Positions 18,633 to 27,950 of a DNA stretch of 64,000 bases are shown one piece after another. The DNA is from Stagnimonas aquatica (GTDB lineage Bacteria > Pseudomonadota > Gammaproteobacteria > Nevskiales > Nevskiaceae). The notes under the pieces were generated by a model. That model searched no databases, was not told the origin of the DNA, and was given only the letters and a program-made list of their open reading frames with translations. The stretch spans positions 186,001-250,000 of the forward strand of contig NZ_RJVO01000005.1 in the NCBI RefSeq assembly GCF_003730135.1, given 5' to 3'. Position 1 is the stretch's first letter; the number at the start of each line of letters is the position of its first letter. Position numbers and translations under genes: made by a program.

Positions 18633-20867
18633 CTATTTGTGGGTGAAGGTGAAAGCGCCGTCCCAGTCCGGCCCCGGCGGGTTGTCGCGCAGGAACAGGA
18701 TGCGCTCCAGGAACAGTTCATAGATGCGGTGTGCCCGCCCCCCCTGGCTCAGGTTGAAGAACTCGGCCTCGGCCTGGTCCCAGAGCTGGGCGCGGTAGAG
18801 CTTCATCGCCCCACGATGGCGGGCCAGATCGTTGCGCAGCCCCGGGTCCAGCTGGTCCTTCGGCCCCAGCGGCTCGTAGATAGCGACTGGCTCGTTCTTG
18901 CCCTTCACCCGTACCGAATCCAGCTCGCGGTAGGCCCAGTCCTGCGGCCCGGCGTTGCGGGTGGCCTCGCTGACGATCATGTAGACCCCGTACTCCTTGG
19001 TCAGCCCTTCCAGGCGCGAACCCAGGTTCACCGCATCGCCCATCACCGTGTAGGCGCGGCGGAACTCCGAGCCCATGTTGCCGACCACCATCTCGCCGGT
19101 GTTGAGGCCAACGCCGATGTAGAGCTTGGGCCAGCCCTTCTTCTCGAACTCGGCATCGAGACCGCGCACCGCCTGGGTCATCTCCAGGCCGGCTTTCAGC
19201 GCGTTGCTGGCATGGTTCGCGTCCTTCAGCGGCGCGCCCCAGAAGGCCATGATGGCGTCGCCCATGTACTTGTCGATGGTGCCGCGGTGCTGCTGGATGA
19301 CCTTGGTCAGCGGGGTCAGGAACCGGTTCATCAGATCGGTCAGCTCCTTGGAGTCCAGCTTCTCGGAAATGGTGGTGAAGCCACGCACGTCGGAGAACAG
19401 CACCGTCATCTGCCGTTTCTCGCCCTCCATGCTTACCGCCTGCGGGTTGGCGGCCATCTCCTCCACCAGTTCTGGCGGGATGTATTCGCCGAACAGCTTG
19501 GAAATCTCGCGCTTGCCGCGCGACTCGATGAAGTAACCGTAAAAGCTCAGCAGCAGGAACAACACCAGCGCGAACAGCACCGGCGTACCCAGCGGAATGA
19601 TGAAGTTGGCGCCGCTCCAGAGCCCGAAGGCCAGCGCGATCAGGCCGGCGATCAGCCCCAGGGTCAGCGCGCCATTGGCCAGCGGCGACAGGCGGGTGGC
19701 GCCGAGCGCCAGAGCCAGGGCGATCAGCAGCAGCAGTACCGCATGGATGCCGTCGTAGTAGGGCGCCTTGTGCTTGACCCGGCCGTCGAGCATGCCCGAC
19801 ACCAGATTGGCGTGGACTTCCACGCCGGGATCGGCCTGCCCCACCGGCGTCACCCGCAAGTCCTTGAGGCCGGCGGCGGTGGTGCCCACCAGGGCAACCT
19901 TGCCGCGCAGACGCGCAGCATCGGCGGTGCCGTGGATCACCTCGGTGGCGGAGATGTAGTCGAAACTGGGGCTGCGGCCACGGTAGGGCACGTAGGCCGT
20001 CACCCGCTCGTCGACCGGTACCCGCACCGCACCGATCCGCAGCGCTTCCAGATTGGCGGCGCTGCGCGCCTCCGGCGGGTCGAACTCGAACTGTACCGGC
20101 GGCGCGCCCAGCGCCTGGCGGGTCAGCTCCAGCGCCAGCGCCGGGTACAGGGCCCCGTGATAGCGCTGCACCAGGCTGATGCGGCGGAACACGCCGTCCA
20201 CCTCCAGCGACTGCGAGTTGTCGAAAAAGCCGGCGCTGACGGCGTTGTCCTGCAGCACCGGCAGATTGCCGGTGTAGCCGGTCTGCTCGACAAAGGGGAT
20301 GTCGAGCAGCTTGACGGTGTTGGCATCGACCACCGCCGGGCCGAGGCGACCGACACCGGCGGTGGGATCGGCCTCCCCGGCCTGCTTGAACACCATGCCC
20401 AGAACCACCGCCTTGCCCTTCAGCGCCGCGCCGAACTGACCGTCGTAGTCGAGGCTGGGCGCCAATCCGACGACGCGCTCGGCAAAGCCCGGCAGGTCGG
20501 CCAGTTCCTGCCGGGCCAGCCGGTTCAGCAGATCCTGTCCACCTCGGGTGTCCGGCTCGGCGAAGACAATATCGAAACCCAGGGCGCGCACCTGGTAACG
20601 GTCGAAGGCCTGGCTGACCAGACGGGCAAACTTGTCGCGGGTCCAGGACTGCCACTGCCCCTCGGCCGCCAGGCTCTTCTCGTCGATGTCGATCACCACC
20701 ACCTGCTGATCGACGGTGTTGGGCATGGTCAGCACCACGCGGGCGTCGTAGGTGGCCCGTTCCAGGGCATCGACCAGGCCCAGCGGCAGCAGACGCGCGA
20801 CATGGGCGAGGAACAGCAGGAACAGTCCTGCGGCGAGACCGAGACGGATCAGCGTGCGCGTGCTCAT
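18633..20867 (-). CDS. CHASE2-domain adenylate/guanylate cyclase
   Basis: A 744-residue membrane receptor cyclase. An N-terminal helix is followed by a large extracytoplasmic CHASE2 domain (VVVIDIDEKSLAAEGQWQSWTRDKFARLV, RALGFDIVFAEPD, GKVALVGTTAAGLKDLRVTPVG). Three hydrophobic helices come next (AVLLLLIALALALGATRL, ALTLGLIAGLIALAF, TPVLFALVLFLLLSFYGYF), then a class III cyclase domain with VTVLFSDVRGFTTISEKL and TIDKYMGDAIMAFWGAP. Both metal-binding Asp residues are visible, so it is probably active and makes cAMP or cGMP from an envelope signal. It is a single gene; clpS is the next gene in its direction and gspC diverges from it. Confidence 0.93.
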   Translation of the reverse strand: MSTRTLIRLGLAAGLFLLFLAHVARLLPLGLVDALERATYDARVVLTMPNTVDQQVVVIDIDEKSLAAEGQWQSWTRDKFARLVSQAFDRYQVRALGFDIVFAEPDTRGGQDLLNRLARQELADLPGFAERVVGLAPSLDYDGQFGAALKGKAVVLGMVFKQAGEADPTAGVGRLGPAVVDANTVKLLDIPFVEQTGYTGNLPVLQDNAVSAGFFDNSQSLEVDGVFRRISLVQRYHGALYPALALELTRQALGAPPVQFEFDPPEARSAANLEALRIGAVRVPVDERVTAYVPYRGRSPSFDYISATEVIHGTADAARLRGKVALVGTTAAGLKDLRVTPVGQADPGVEVHANLVSGMLDGRVKHKAPYYDGIHAVLLLLIALALALGATRLSPLANGALTLGLIAGLIALAFGLWSGANFIIPLGTPVLFALVLFLLLSFYGYFIESRGKREISKLFGEYIPPELVEEMAANPQAVSMEGEKRQMTVLFSDVRGFTTISEKLDSKELTDLMNRFLTPLTKVIQQHRGTIDKYMGDAIMAFWGAPLKDANHASNALKAGLEMTQAVRGLDAEFEKKGWPKLYIGVGLNTGEMVVGNMGSEFRRAYTVMGDAVNLGSRLEGLTKEYGVYMIVSEATRNAGPQDWAYRELDSVRVKGKNEPVAIYEPLGPKDQLDPGLRNDLARHRGAMKLYRAQLWDQAEAEFFNLSQGGRAHRIYELFLERILFLRDNPPGPDWDGAFTFTHK

Positions 20868-21019
20868 GACAACTCCCGGTCTTTACGTTCTTGGCAGGCT
20901 GGAGCCGGCCCTGTAATGCCGGGACGGTAGCGCAGCCTGCGCGGCGCCGGCAACGCCGTCTTTACAAAGCCGGGTCGGCAACGTGTCCCAGTGCAAGGGC
21001 CGCGCGTTATGATCGGCCG

Positions 21020-21937
21020 ATGACTGCAACTTCCCTGCCCAAGCTGCCGCCCGCCCTGGCCAACGTCCTGGCGAGGGCCCGGCTGCTCTACCAACGCCAC
21101 GGCCAACGCCTGCCGCCGCTGGCGGTGCTGCTGCTGAGCCTGCTGATCGCCTGGCAGCTGGCCAGTCTGGTCTGGCTGGCGGTGCCGACGCCCGAGGCGG
21201 CGCGCTGGAAGCCGGCTCCCGCCTATGTCGATCCCACGCCACCCAAGCCGGCGGTCAACAACGACGGCCTAGCCAGCAGCCACTTGTTCGGCGAATACCG
21301 GGCCGGTGCGGTGTCCGACGCCGCCTCGCTGGCCAACGCCCCGGATACCCAGCTCAACTTCACCCTGCTCGGCATCCTGGCCGGCAGCAGCGATGCCGAA
21401 TCGCTGGCCCTGATCTCCCGCGAAGGCGGCGACGAAGCCCCGTTCCGCATCGGCGACGACGTCTCGCCCGGCGTCAACTTGCAGGCGATCTTCCCGGACC
21501 GGGTGATCCTGTCCCGCAATGGCCGTCTGGAAACGCTGCGCCTGGACAAGGACGCGCCCAGCAATGCGCCCCTGCTCAATGCCGTCGCCCAGGGCGACAG
21601 CCAGGAAGGCACGCCCGCCGCTGCGGAGATGCTCTCGCAGATCCGCCAGCAGGTGATGACCGACCCCAGCAAGGCCGCCAGCTTCATCCGCGTGCAGCCG
21701 ATCGCCGGGGAAAGCGGCGTGCGCGGCTATCGCGTCTACCCCGGCCCCGAACGCGGCGCCTTCAATGCCGCCGGCCTCAAGCCCGGCGACGTGGTCACCG
21801 CCATCAACGGCACGCCGCTGAACGATCCGGGGCAGGCACTACAATTGCTGCAAAGCCTTTCCACCGCCTCTTCACTGAATCTGGCGGTGGAGCGCAACGG
21901 CGCCACCCAGAGCGTCAATCTGTCCGTAAACCCCTGA
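21020..21937 (+). CDS. gspC: Type II secretion system protein GspC
   Basis: A 305-residue inner-membrane protein: a short cytoplasmic N-terminus, one helix near residues 32-55 (LPPLAVLLLSLLIAWQLASLVWLAV), then a periplasmic HR domain. The HR domain contains NNDGLASSHLFGEYR and FTLLGILAGSSDAESLALISREG. A C-terminal PDZ domain follows (GFRVYPGPERGAFNAAGLKPGDVVTAINGTPL-like). GspC bridges the inner-membrane platform and the secretin GspD through the HR domain. The ATG at 21020 gives the expected short N-terminus. gspD, gspE and gspF follow in the same direction. Confidence 0.93.
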   Translation: MTATSLPKLPPALANVLARARLLYQRHGQRLPPLAVLLLSLLIAWQLASLVWLAVPTPEAARWKPAPAYVDPTPPKPAVNNDGLASSHLFGEYRAGAVSDAASLANAPDTQLNFTLLGILAGSSDAESLALISREGGDEAPFRIGDDVSPGVNLQAIFPDRVILSRNGRLETLRLDKDAPSNAPLLNAVAQGDSQEGTPAAAEMLSQIRQQVMTDPSKAASFIRVQPIAGESGVRGYRVYPGPERGAFNAAGLKPGDVVTAINGTPLNDPGQALQLLQSLSTASSLNLAVERNGATQSVNLSVNP

Positions 21938-21968
21938 CGCTCGCCCCGCCTACTCCGCAGGTCCTTAC

Positions 21969-24170
21969 ATGCGCCTTTTACCGCTCGCCCTCGCCGCCGC
22001 CCTGTTCGCCGGCAGTGCCTACGCCGACGTCACCCTCAACCTCAAGGACGCCGAGATCAACACCCTGATCTCCACCGTCAGCGAGGTCACCGGCAAGAAC
22101 TTCATCGTCGACCCGCGGGTGAAGGGCAAGGTGACGGTGATCTCCGCCACGCCGATGGACAAGAAGGCGGTCTACGAGACCTTCCTCGCGGTCTTGCAGG
22201 TGCAGGGCTTCGCCGCCGTGCCGGCCGGCAACGCGGTGAAGATCATCCCGGAAACCAATGCCCGCTCCGACGCCGGCATCGCCAACCGCAGCGGCGCCGG
22301 CATGCCGCTCGACGACGTGGTCACCCACGTCTTCGCGCTGCAGAACGTCTCGGCCGCGCAGCTGGTGCCGATCCTGCGCCCGCTGGTGCCGCAGTGGGGC
22401 CACCTGGCGGCCTACCCCGGCAACAACATGCTGGTGATCAGCGACCGCGCCGGCAATGTCGCGCGCCTCGCCGACATTATCAACAAGCTCGATAACGGTG
22501 GTGACCGCGACATCGAGAGCGTACCGCTGGAGAACGCGGCGGCGGCCGAGGTGGTGCGCATCCTCACCACCATGATCCAGCAGAACAAGCAGGCCGATCC
22601 CACCGCCAGCGCCGCTGCGGTGATCGCCGACGAGCGCTCCAATGCCGTGCTGGTGGGCGGTGACAAAACCGAGCGCGCCCGCATCATCAGCATCATCCAG
22701 CGCCTGGACTCGCCGTTGAAGGACAACGACGGCGCCACCCAGGTGGTCTACCTGCGCTACGCCTCGGCGGAAAACCTGGCGCCGATCCTCGAAGGCTATG
22801 CCCAGCAGGCCAACAGCAGTGCCAGCGGCAGCAGCGCGCCGGCGACGCCGGCCTCGTCCGCCAGCTCCGGCAGCGGCGGCTTCGAGAAGACCCGCGTGCT
22901 GGCCGACAAGGACACCAACGCCCTGGTCATCACCGCGCCGCCGAAGACCATGCGGCAGATCCGCAATGTGATCGCCCAGCTCGACATCCAGCGCCCGCAG
23001 GTGCTGGTGCAGGCGATCATCGCCGAGGTGTCGGTGACCCGCTCCAGCCAGCTGGGCCTGGATTTCGCGGTCTACAACCCGAATGGCGGCGCCGCCGCCA
23101 GCATCCTCGACTCCTCCACCCTCTCGGCGCTCACTAGCGTCGCCACCACCGGCAATCCGCTGGCCGGCCTGGGTGCGCTCGGCCAGGGCATCAACATCGG
23201 TGGTGCGGTGATCCAGAACGAGGGCCGCAGCGGCACCAGCTTCGCGGTGCTACTGAAGGCGCTGCGCTCCGACGGCGACACCAATGTGCTGTCGACACCG
23301 ACCCTGACCTCGCTGGACAACGAGGAGTCGGAAGTGTCGGTGGGCCAGGAAGTGCCTTTCCTGTCCGGCTCCTACAGCAACAGCAACACCACCACCAGCG
23401 GCACGGTGAATCCCTTCCAGACCATCGAGCGCAAGGACGTGGGCCTCAAGCTCGGCGTCACGCCCCAGATCAACGAGGGCAATTCGGTCAAGCTGAAGAT
23501 CAAGCTGGAGTCTTCCAGCGTCGCCAGCGGCGGCGCCGGCACCGCCAACCTGGTCACCAACAAACGCACCATCACCAACACCGTCAACGTCGATAGCGGC
23601 CAGGTGCTGGTGCTCGGCGGCCTCACCGACGACAACCTCAATGACGGCGTGTCCGGCGTGCCGCTGCTGTCGAGCATCCCGGTGCTGGGCAACCTGTTCA
23701 AGTCGCGCAGCGTCTCCAAGGTCAAGCGCAACCTGATGGTGTTCATCCACCCGACCATCCTGCGCAGCAAGGAAGAGGGCGACTTCTACACCCAACGCAA
23801 GTACGACTCGGTACGCGATATCCAGGTGCGGGCCGCCGAGAAGAGCAAGGTGCCGCTGATCGGCGGCTCGCGCATCGTCATGCCCGAGCTGGAAGCCTAT
23901 ATCCGCGACAACACCGCGCCACCCTCGGCAACCCCGCCGGCCGCGCTACGGGCCGACAGCCCCAGCGTCGATCCAGCGTCGACGCCGGCCCCCAGCAGCC
24001 CGTCCGCGAGCAGCAGTCCGGCACCGACTCCGATCCCGCCGCCGGCCGCCGCCGCGCCGACGCCGGCTCCGGCTCCGGCCGCGACGGTGGACCGCAGCAA
24101 GCTGGCACCCAATGTGCTGGTGATCCCGGCGGAACGTCCCTCCACCGCCGCGCCCGCTGGCTCGCGCTGA
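21969..24170 (+). CDS. gspD: Type II secretion system secretin GspD
   Basis: A 733-residue outer-membrane secretin with signal peptide [20 protein letters not shown]0-N3 periplasmic domains follow ([37 protein letters not shown] for N0, then KH-like repeats). The secretin core has [44 protein letters not shown] and [11 protein letters not shown]...[19 protein letters not shown]. The last 85 or so residues are rich in Pro, Ala and Ser, a disordered tail beyond the usual end; a classical S-domain is not obvious. It forms the export channel of the T2SS. It is 31 bases after gspC. Confidence 0.97.
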   Translation: MRLLPLALAAALFAGSAYADVTLNLKDAEINTLISTVSEVTGKNFIVDPRVKGKVTVISATPMDKKAVYETFLAVLQVQGFAAVPAGNAVKIIPETNARSDAGIANRSGAGMPLDDVVTHVFALQNVSAAQLVPILRPLVPQWGHLAAYPGNNMLVISDRAGNVARLADIINKLDNGGDRDIESVPLENAAAAEVVRILTTMIQQNKQADPTASAAAVIADERSNAVLVGGDKTERARIISIIQRLDSPLKDNDGATQVVYLRYASAENLAPILEGYAQQANSSASGSSAPATPASSASSGSGGFEKTRVLADKDTNALVITAPPKTMRQIRNVIAQLDIQRPQVLVQAIIAEVSVTRSSQLGLDFAVYNPNGGAAASILDSSTLSALTSVATTGNPLAGLGALGQGINIGGAVIQNEGRSGTSFAVLLKALRSDGDTNVLSTPTLTSLDNEESEVSVGQEVPFLSGSYSNSNTTTSGTVNPFQTIERKDVGLKLGVTPQINEGNSVKLKIKLESSSVASGGAGTANLVTNKRTITNTVNVDSGQVLVLGGLTDDNLNDGVSGVPLLSSIPVLGNLFKSRSVSKVKRNLMVFIHPTILRSKEEGDFYTQRKYDSVRDIQVRAAEKSKVPLIGGSRIVMPELEAYIRDNTAPPSATPPAALRADSPSVDPASTPAPSSPSASSSPAPTPIPPPAAAAPTPAPAPAATVDRSKLAPNVLVIPAERPSTAAPAGSR

Positions 24171-24183
24171 CCCGCTGCTCACC

Positions 24184-25686
24184 ATGTCCACGGAAGTTTC
24201 GGGCGACGCCCTCCGCCGCCCTCCCTTCGCCTTCGCCAAGCGCCACGGCCTGATCGTCGGCGAGGCCGCCGGCGAGCACGTCACCGTGTTCGCGCGGCCT
24301 GGCGTGAGCGTGGCCTCGCTGGCCGAGGCGCGCCGCTTCCTGCGCCGGCCGGTGAAGCTAGCCACGGTCTCGGCGGAAGAATTCGACAAGCTGCTGCAGA
24401 AGACCTACGAGGGCGTTACTGGCGCCACCGCGGCGCTAGCGACCGGCCTCAAGGAAGAAAACGTCGAGGCCGACGACCTTTCGGCGGCGCTGGCCGAAGC
24501 GCAGGACCTGCTGGAGTCGGACGACGACGCACCGATCATCAAGTTCATCAACGGTCTGCTGGTGGAAGCGATCAAGGAGAACGCCTCCGACATCCACGTC
24601 GAGACCTACGAGCGCGGTATCACCGTGCGCTTCCGGGTGGACGGCGTGCTGCGCGAGGTGATCAGCGCGCCAAAACAGTTGGCGCCGAAGATCGTCAGCC
24701 GCATCAAGATCATGGCGCGCCTGGACATCGCCGAGAAGCGCCTGCCGCAGGACGGCCGCATCAGCCGCGCCTTCGGCGGCCGCAAGGTCGATGTACGCGT
24801 TTCGACCATCCCCACCGGCACCATCTATGAGCGGGTGGTGATGCGTATCCTCGACAAGCAGTCGGAGCGCATCGACCTGGAACTGCTGGGTCTGGACGAG
24901 CAGCAGATCACCATCCTCAAACGCATCATCTTCCGCCCGCACGGCATCCTGCTGGTGACCGGCCCGACCGGCTCCGGCAAGTCGACCACGCTGTACTCGG
25001 CGCTCAGCGTGCTCAACGACAAGAGCCGCAACATCATGACCGTCGAGGACCCGATCGAGTACTACATCGACGGCGTCGGCCAGACCCAGGTCAACGCCAA
25101 GGTGGAGATGACCTTCGCGCGCGGCCTGCGCGCGATCCTGCGTCAGGACCCGGACGTGGTGATGGTCGGCGAAATCCGTGATCTGGAAACCGCGCAGATC
25201 GCGGTGCAGGCCTCGCAGACCGGTCACCTGGTGCTGTCCACCCTGCACACCAATACCGCCGTCGGCGCGATCACCCGCCTGCGCGACATGGGCATGGAGC
25301 CCTACCAGCTCAGCTCCTCGCTGGTCGGACTGATGGCGCAGCGGCTGGTGCGCACGCTATGCCCCCAGTGCAAGACACCCTACGAGGCCAGCCGCGCCGA
25401 GAAGGAACAGCTCGGCGTCGCCAACGTCGAGCTACCGCTGACGCTCTACCAGGGCCAGGGCTGCGGGCACTGCCGCCACACCGGCTATGCCGGCCGCAGC
25501 GGCATCCACGAGCTGATCGAGGTCGACAAGAAGCTCGAGGAAATGATCCACGACGGTGCTTCCGAGCAGCAGTTGGAAGCCTATGCCCGCAGCCGAGGCC
25601 CGGGCATCCTGCAGTCCGGCCGCCGGAAGGTGTTGGCCGGCCAGACCACGCTGCGCGAAGTGCTGCGCGTCACCATCGAAGACTGA
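24184..25686 (+). CDS. gspE: Type II secretion system ATPase GspE
   Basis: A 500-residue cytoplasmic secretion ATPase. The N1E domain is followed by the Walker A motif [15 protein letters not shown], an Asp box, Walker [21 protein letters not shown] and a His box. A C-terminal tetracysteine zinc motif is present (CPQCKTPYE...[19 protein letters not shown]). GspE powers pseudopilus assembly and docks on GspL and GspF. It lies 13 bases after gspD and before gspF. Length and motifs are standard. Confidence 0.97.
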   Translation: MSTEVSGDALRRPPFAFAKRHGLIVGEAAGEHVTVFARPGVSVASLAEARRFLRRPVKLATVSAEEFDKLLQKTYEGVTGATAALATGLKEENVEADDLSAALAEAQDLLESDDDAPIIKFINGLLVEAIKENASDIHVETYERGITVRFRVDGVLREVISAPKQLAPKIVSRIKIMARLDIAEKRLPQDGRISRAFGGRKVDVRVSTIPTGTIYERVVMRILDKQSERIDLELLGLDEQQITILKRIIFRPHGILLVTGPTGSGKSTTLYSALSVLNDKSRNIMTVEDPIEYYIDGVGQTQVNAKVEMTFARGLRAILRQDPDVVMVGEIRDLETAQIAVQASQTGHLVLSTLHTNTAVGAITRLRDMGMEPYQLSSSLVGLMAQRLVRTLCPQCKTPYEASRAEKEQLGVANVELPLTLYQGQGCGHCRHTGYAGRSGIHELIEVDKKLEEMIHDGASEQQLEAYARSRGPGILQSGRRKVLAGQTTLREVLRVTIED

Positions 25687-25697
25687 CGAGCGCCTGC

Positions 25698-26927
25698 ATG
25701 GCCGCCTTTGAATACAGCGCGCTAAACGCCCGTGGCAAGCAGGAAAAAGGCCTGATCGAGGCCGAAACCGCGCGCCAGGCGCGCGCCCTGCTGCGCGAGC
25801 GCGGGCTGACGCCGATGGAGCTGAAGGAGGTCGCCGAGCAGCGCGGCAAGACTGGCGGCGACGGCGGCGGCACGGTCAAGACCAGCGGCGGCTCGCTGTC
25901 GTCCACCGAGCTGTCGCTGTTCACCCGCCAGCTCGCCACCCTGTTCCGCTCCGGCCTGCCGCTGGACGAGGCGCTGACCGCCGTCGCCCAGCAGAGCGAG
26001 AGTGCCAAGGTGAAGCGCATCGTGCTCGGCATCCGCTCGCGGGTGATCGAGGGCGACAGCCTAGCCAGCGCGCTGGCCCAGTTTCCCTCGGCCTTCCCCA
26101 CCCTGTTCCGCGCCACCGTCGAAGCCGGCGAGCAGGCCGGCAAGCTCGACCATGTGCTGGAGCGGCTGGCGGACTACGTCGAGCGCCGGCAGGCGATGCA
26201 GAGCAAGATCCTGCTCGCCACCTTCTACCCCGCCATCCTCACTCTGGTCGCCATCGGCGTGGTCTCGCTGCTGCTGACTTATGTGGTGCCCAAGGTGGTG
26301 GAAGTGTTCGACTCGATCGGCGCCGATCTGCCGGTGCTGACCAAGATGATGATCGCCACCTCCGGCTTCCTGCGGAACTACGGGGTCTTCCTGGTAATCG
26401 CCCTGGCGCTGGGTGGCTGGCTATTCGCGCGCGCGATGCGCGGCGATGCCTTCCGCCGCCGGGTGCATCAGCGCCAGCTCAAGCTGCCGCTGATCGGCCG
26501 GCTGACGCGCGGCGCCAACACCGGCCGCTTCACCCGCACCCTGGGCATCCTGTTCGGCGCCGGCGTGCCCATCCTCGACGCCATGCGCATCGGCACCCAG
26601 GTGGTCGGCAACCTGCCGATGCGCGACGCCATCGAGGAGGCCGCCAAGCGGGTGCGCGAGGGCGCCGGGCTGGCGCGCTCGCTGGAGGCCAGCAAGCTGT
26701 TCCCACCGATCACCGTGCACCTGATCGCCAGCGGCGAGGCCAGCGGCAAGCTCGACGAAATGCTCGACCGCGCCGCCGACAATCAGGAACGCGAGGTGGA
26801 AACCCTGATCGCGGCCCTGATGGGCATCTTCGAGCCGGTGCTGATCCTGGCCATGGGCGGCATCGTGCTGCTGATCGTGCTGGCCATCCTGCTGCCGATC
26901 TTCGACCTCAACACCCTGGTCAAGTAG
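25698..26927 (+). CDS. gspF: Type II secretion system inner-membrane protein GspF
   Basis: A 409-residue protein with two T2SSF domains (FTRQLATLFRSGLPLDEALTAVAQQ and FTRTLGILFGAGVPILDAMRIGTQVVGN) and three membrane helices, the last ending LLIVLAILLPIFDLNTLVK. The start MAAFEYSALNARGKQEKG matches the family N-terminus and lies 11 bases after gspE. It is the last gsp gene here: the next gene is on the opposite strand, so the pseudopilin and GspL/M/N genes must be elsewhere. Confidence 0.97.
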   Translation: MAAFEYSALNARGKQEKGLIEAETARQARALLRERGLTPMELKEVAEQRGKTGGDGGGTVKTSGGSLSSTELSLFTRQLATLFRSGLPLDEALTAVAQQSESAKVKRIVLGIRSRVIEGDSLASALAQFPSAFPTLFRATVEAGEQAGKLDHVLERLADYVERRQAMQSKILLATFYPAILTLVAIGVVSLLLTYVVPKVVEVFDSIGADLPVLTKMMIATSGFLRNYGVFLVIALALGGWLFARAMRGDAFRRRVHQRQLKLPLIGRLTRGANTGRFTRTLGILFGAGVPILDAMRIGTQVVGNLPMRDAIEEAAKRVREGAGLARSLEASKLFPPITVHLIASGEASGKLDEMLDRAADNQEREVETLIAALMGIFEPVLILAMGGIVLLIVLAILLPIFDLNTLVK

Positions 26928-26942
26928 TCGATCAGAACCGGC

Positions 26943-27296
26943 TCACACCGGCATCGGCTTGCGGTCGCTGTAGTTGAGAAAGCCGCGGATCACCCGGTAC
27001 AGCCACCAGACGCCCAGCACCACGAAGCCGAAGGCGCCGATCAGCACGAAGGTCAGCACTCCGCAGATCACCGACCACAGCAGCCCCCACCAGAAGGTGC
27101 GGATCAGCCAACTGTAGTGGCTGCGCACGAAGGCGCTGCTGGTCTCGTTGATCTTGATGTGGCTGATGATCACCGCGATCACCGAGGTCAGGCCGTTGAA
27201 CGGCGCCAGGGCGTGCAGGATGTAGGTGATCAACAACAGATTGCGCTCGGCCTCGGTACCGGCCTCGACGGTGACGGCGTTGCTGGTGCTATCCAC
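26943..27296 (-). CDS. Small DUF4870-like membrane protein
   Basis: A protein of about 117 residues with two to three hydrophobic stretches (LLLITYILHALAPFNGLTSVIAVIISHI, WLIRTFWWGLLWSVICGVLTFVLIGAFGFVVLGVWWLYRVIRGFL). The pattern resembles DUF4870/Tic20-like small membrane proteins, whose function is unknown. I favour the GTG at 27296, preceded by GAGGGA; a GTG at 27371 is also possible and would add 25 residues without adding a domain. It converges on gspF with 15 bases between and diverges from the next gene. Confidence 0.6.
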   Translation of the reverse strand: MDSTSNAVTVEAGTEAERNLLLITYILHALAPFNGLTSVIAVIISHIKINETSSAFVRSHYSWLIRTFWWGLLWSVICGVLTFVLIGAFGFVVLGVWWLYRVIRGFLNYSDRKPMPV

Positions 27297-27433
27297 GGTG
27301 TCTTCCCTCGGCGTGTTGGTCTGGTGGTTGTGGGCGAATTGAACTCCCGCAAGGACTGTCCCTGCTGACACGGCCGCCCTCAGGCAGCGTACTGACGCAC
27401 AATAACCGCAAAGCCGGAACCGCGACCTACATC

Positions 27434-27937
27434 ATGAAAGTAACCACATTGATCCTCGCCCCCCTCTTAGGCCTGAGCATCCTGCCCCTGATGGCCGCCG
27501 CAGATCCGGCGAGCTGTTTGGCGGAGCAGGCCGAGATCAGCCGCCTGCAAGCACGCGTCCTCGAACTGGAGAAGGCATTACGTGGCCCGGCTGCTCCCGA
27601 AGCCGCCAGTACTGCACCGACGGCGAGCCCCGGTTTGGCGCCGAAGCCGGCCAACAAGATCGTGGTGGTGGAGGAAGAACCCTACAGCCGCAGCGGTTGC
27701 CGACCCAGCCTGTTCCAGGACGTGCCCTATGCCAAGTGGATGGATCCCGAACTCTGGATGGAGCTGGAGAAAGGCATGAGCCCGGTGGCGGTCGAGAGCC
27801 TACTAGGGCCCGAGCACTACGACACCGCCGGTGGCGGCAATGTGAAATGGGAGTACGGCAAGTGCGGCCCCCGCGCCCGGGCGGAGTTGCTGTTTGAAAA
27901 AGGCCAGCTCAGCGACTGGCGCCTGCCGAGCAAGTAA
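27434..27937 (+). CDS. Exported small protein with a BamE/SmpA-like C-terminal half
   Basis: A 167-residue protein with signal peptide MKVTTLILAPLLGLSILPLMAAA. A short predicted coiled coil follows (CLAEQAEISRLQARVLELEKAL), then an Ala/Pro linker. The C-terminal domain reads WMELEKGMSPVAVESLLGPEHYDTAGGGNVKWEYGKCG-RAELLFEKGQLSDW. The last part follows the spacing seen in BamE/SmpA-OmlA-like folds (GMS-x-xV-xxLLG-P, then W-Y, then F-xx-G-x-L-xxW). It is not BamE itself. Function is unknown; a periplasmic envelope protein is the safe description. Confidence 0.65.
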   Translation: MKVTTLILAPLLGLSILPLMAAADPASCLAEQAEISRLQARVLELEKALRGPAAPEAASTAPTASPGLAPKPANKIVVVEEEPYSRSGCRPSLFQDVPYAKWMDPELWMELEKGMSPVAVESLLGPEHYDTAGGGNVKWEYGKCGPRARAELLFEKGQLSDWRLPSK

Positions 27938-27950
27938 TCGAGGACAGCGC

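Noticed and set aside
18639..20930. A 763-codon open frame antisense to the CHASE2 cyclase
   Set aside because: Rich in Gln/His/Gly/Arg as expected from third-position bias in high-GC DNA; the opposite strand encodes a complete two-domain protein.
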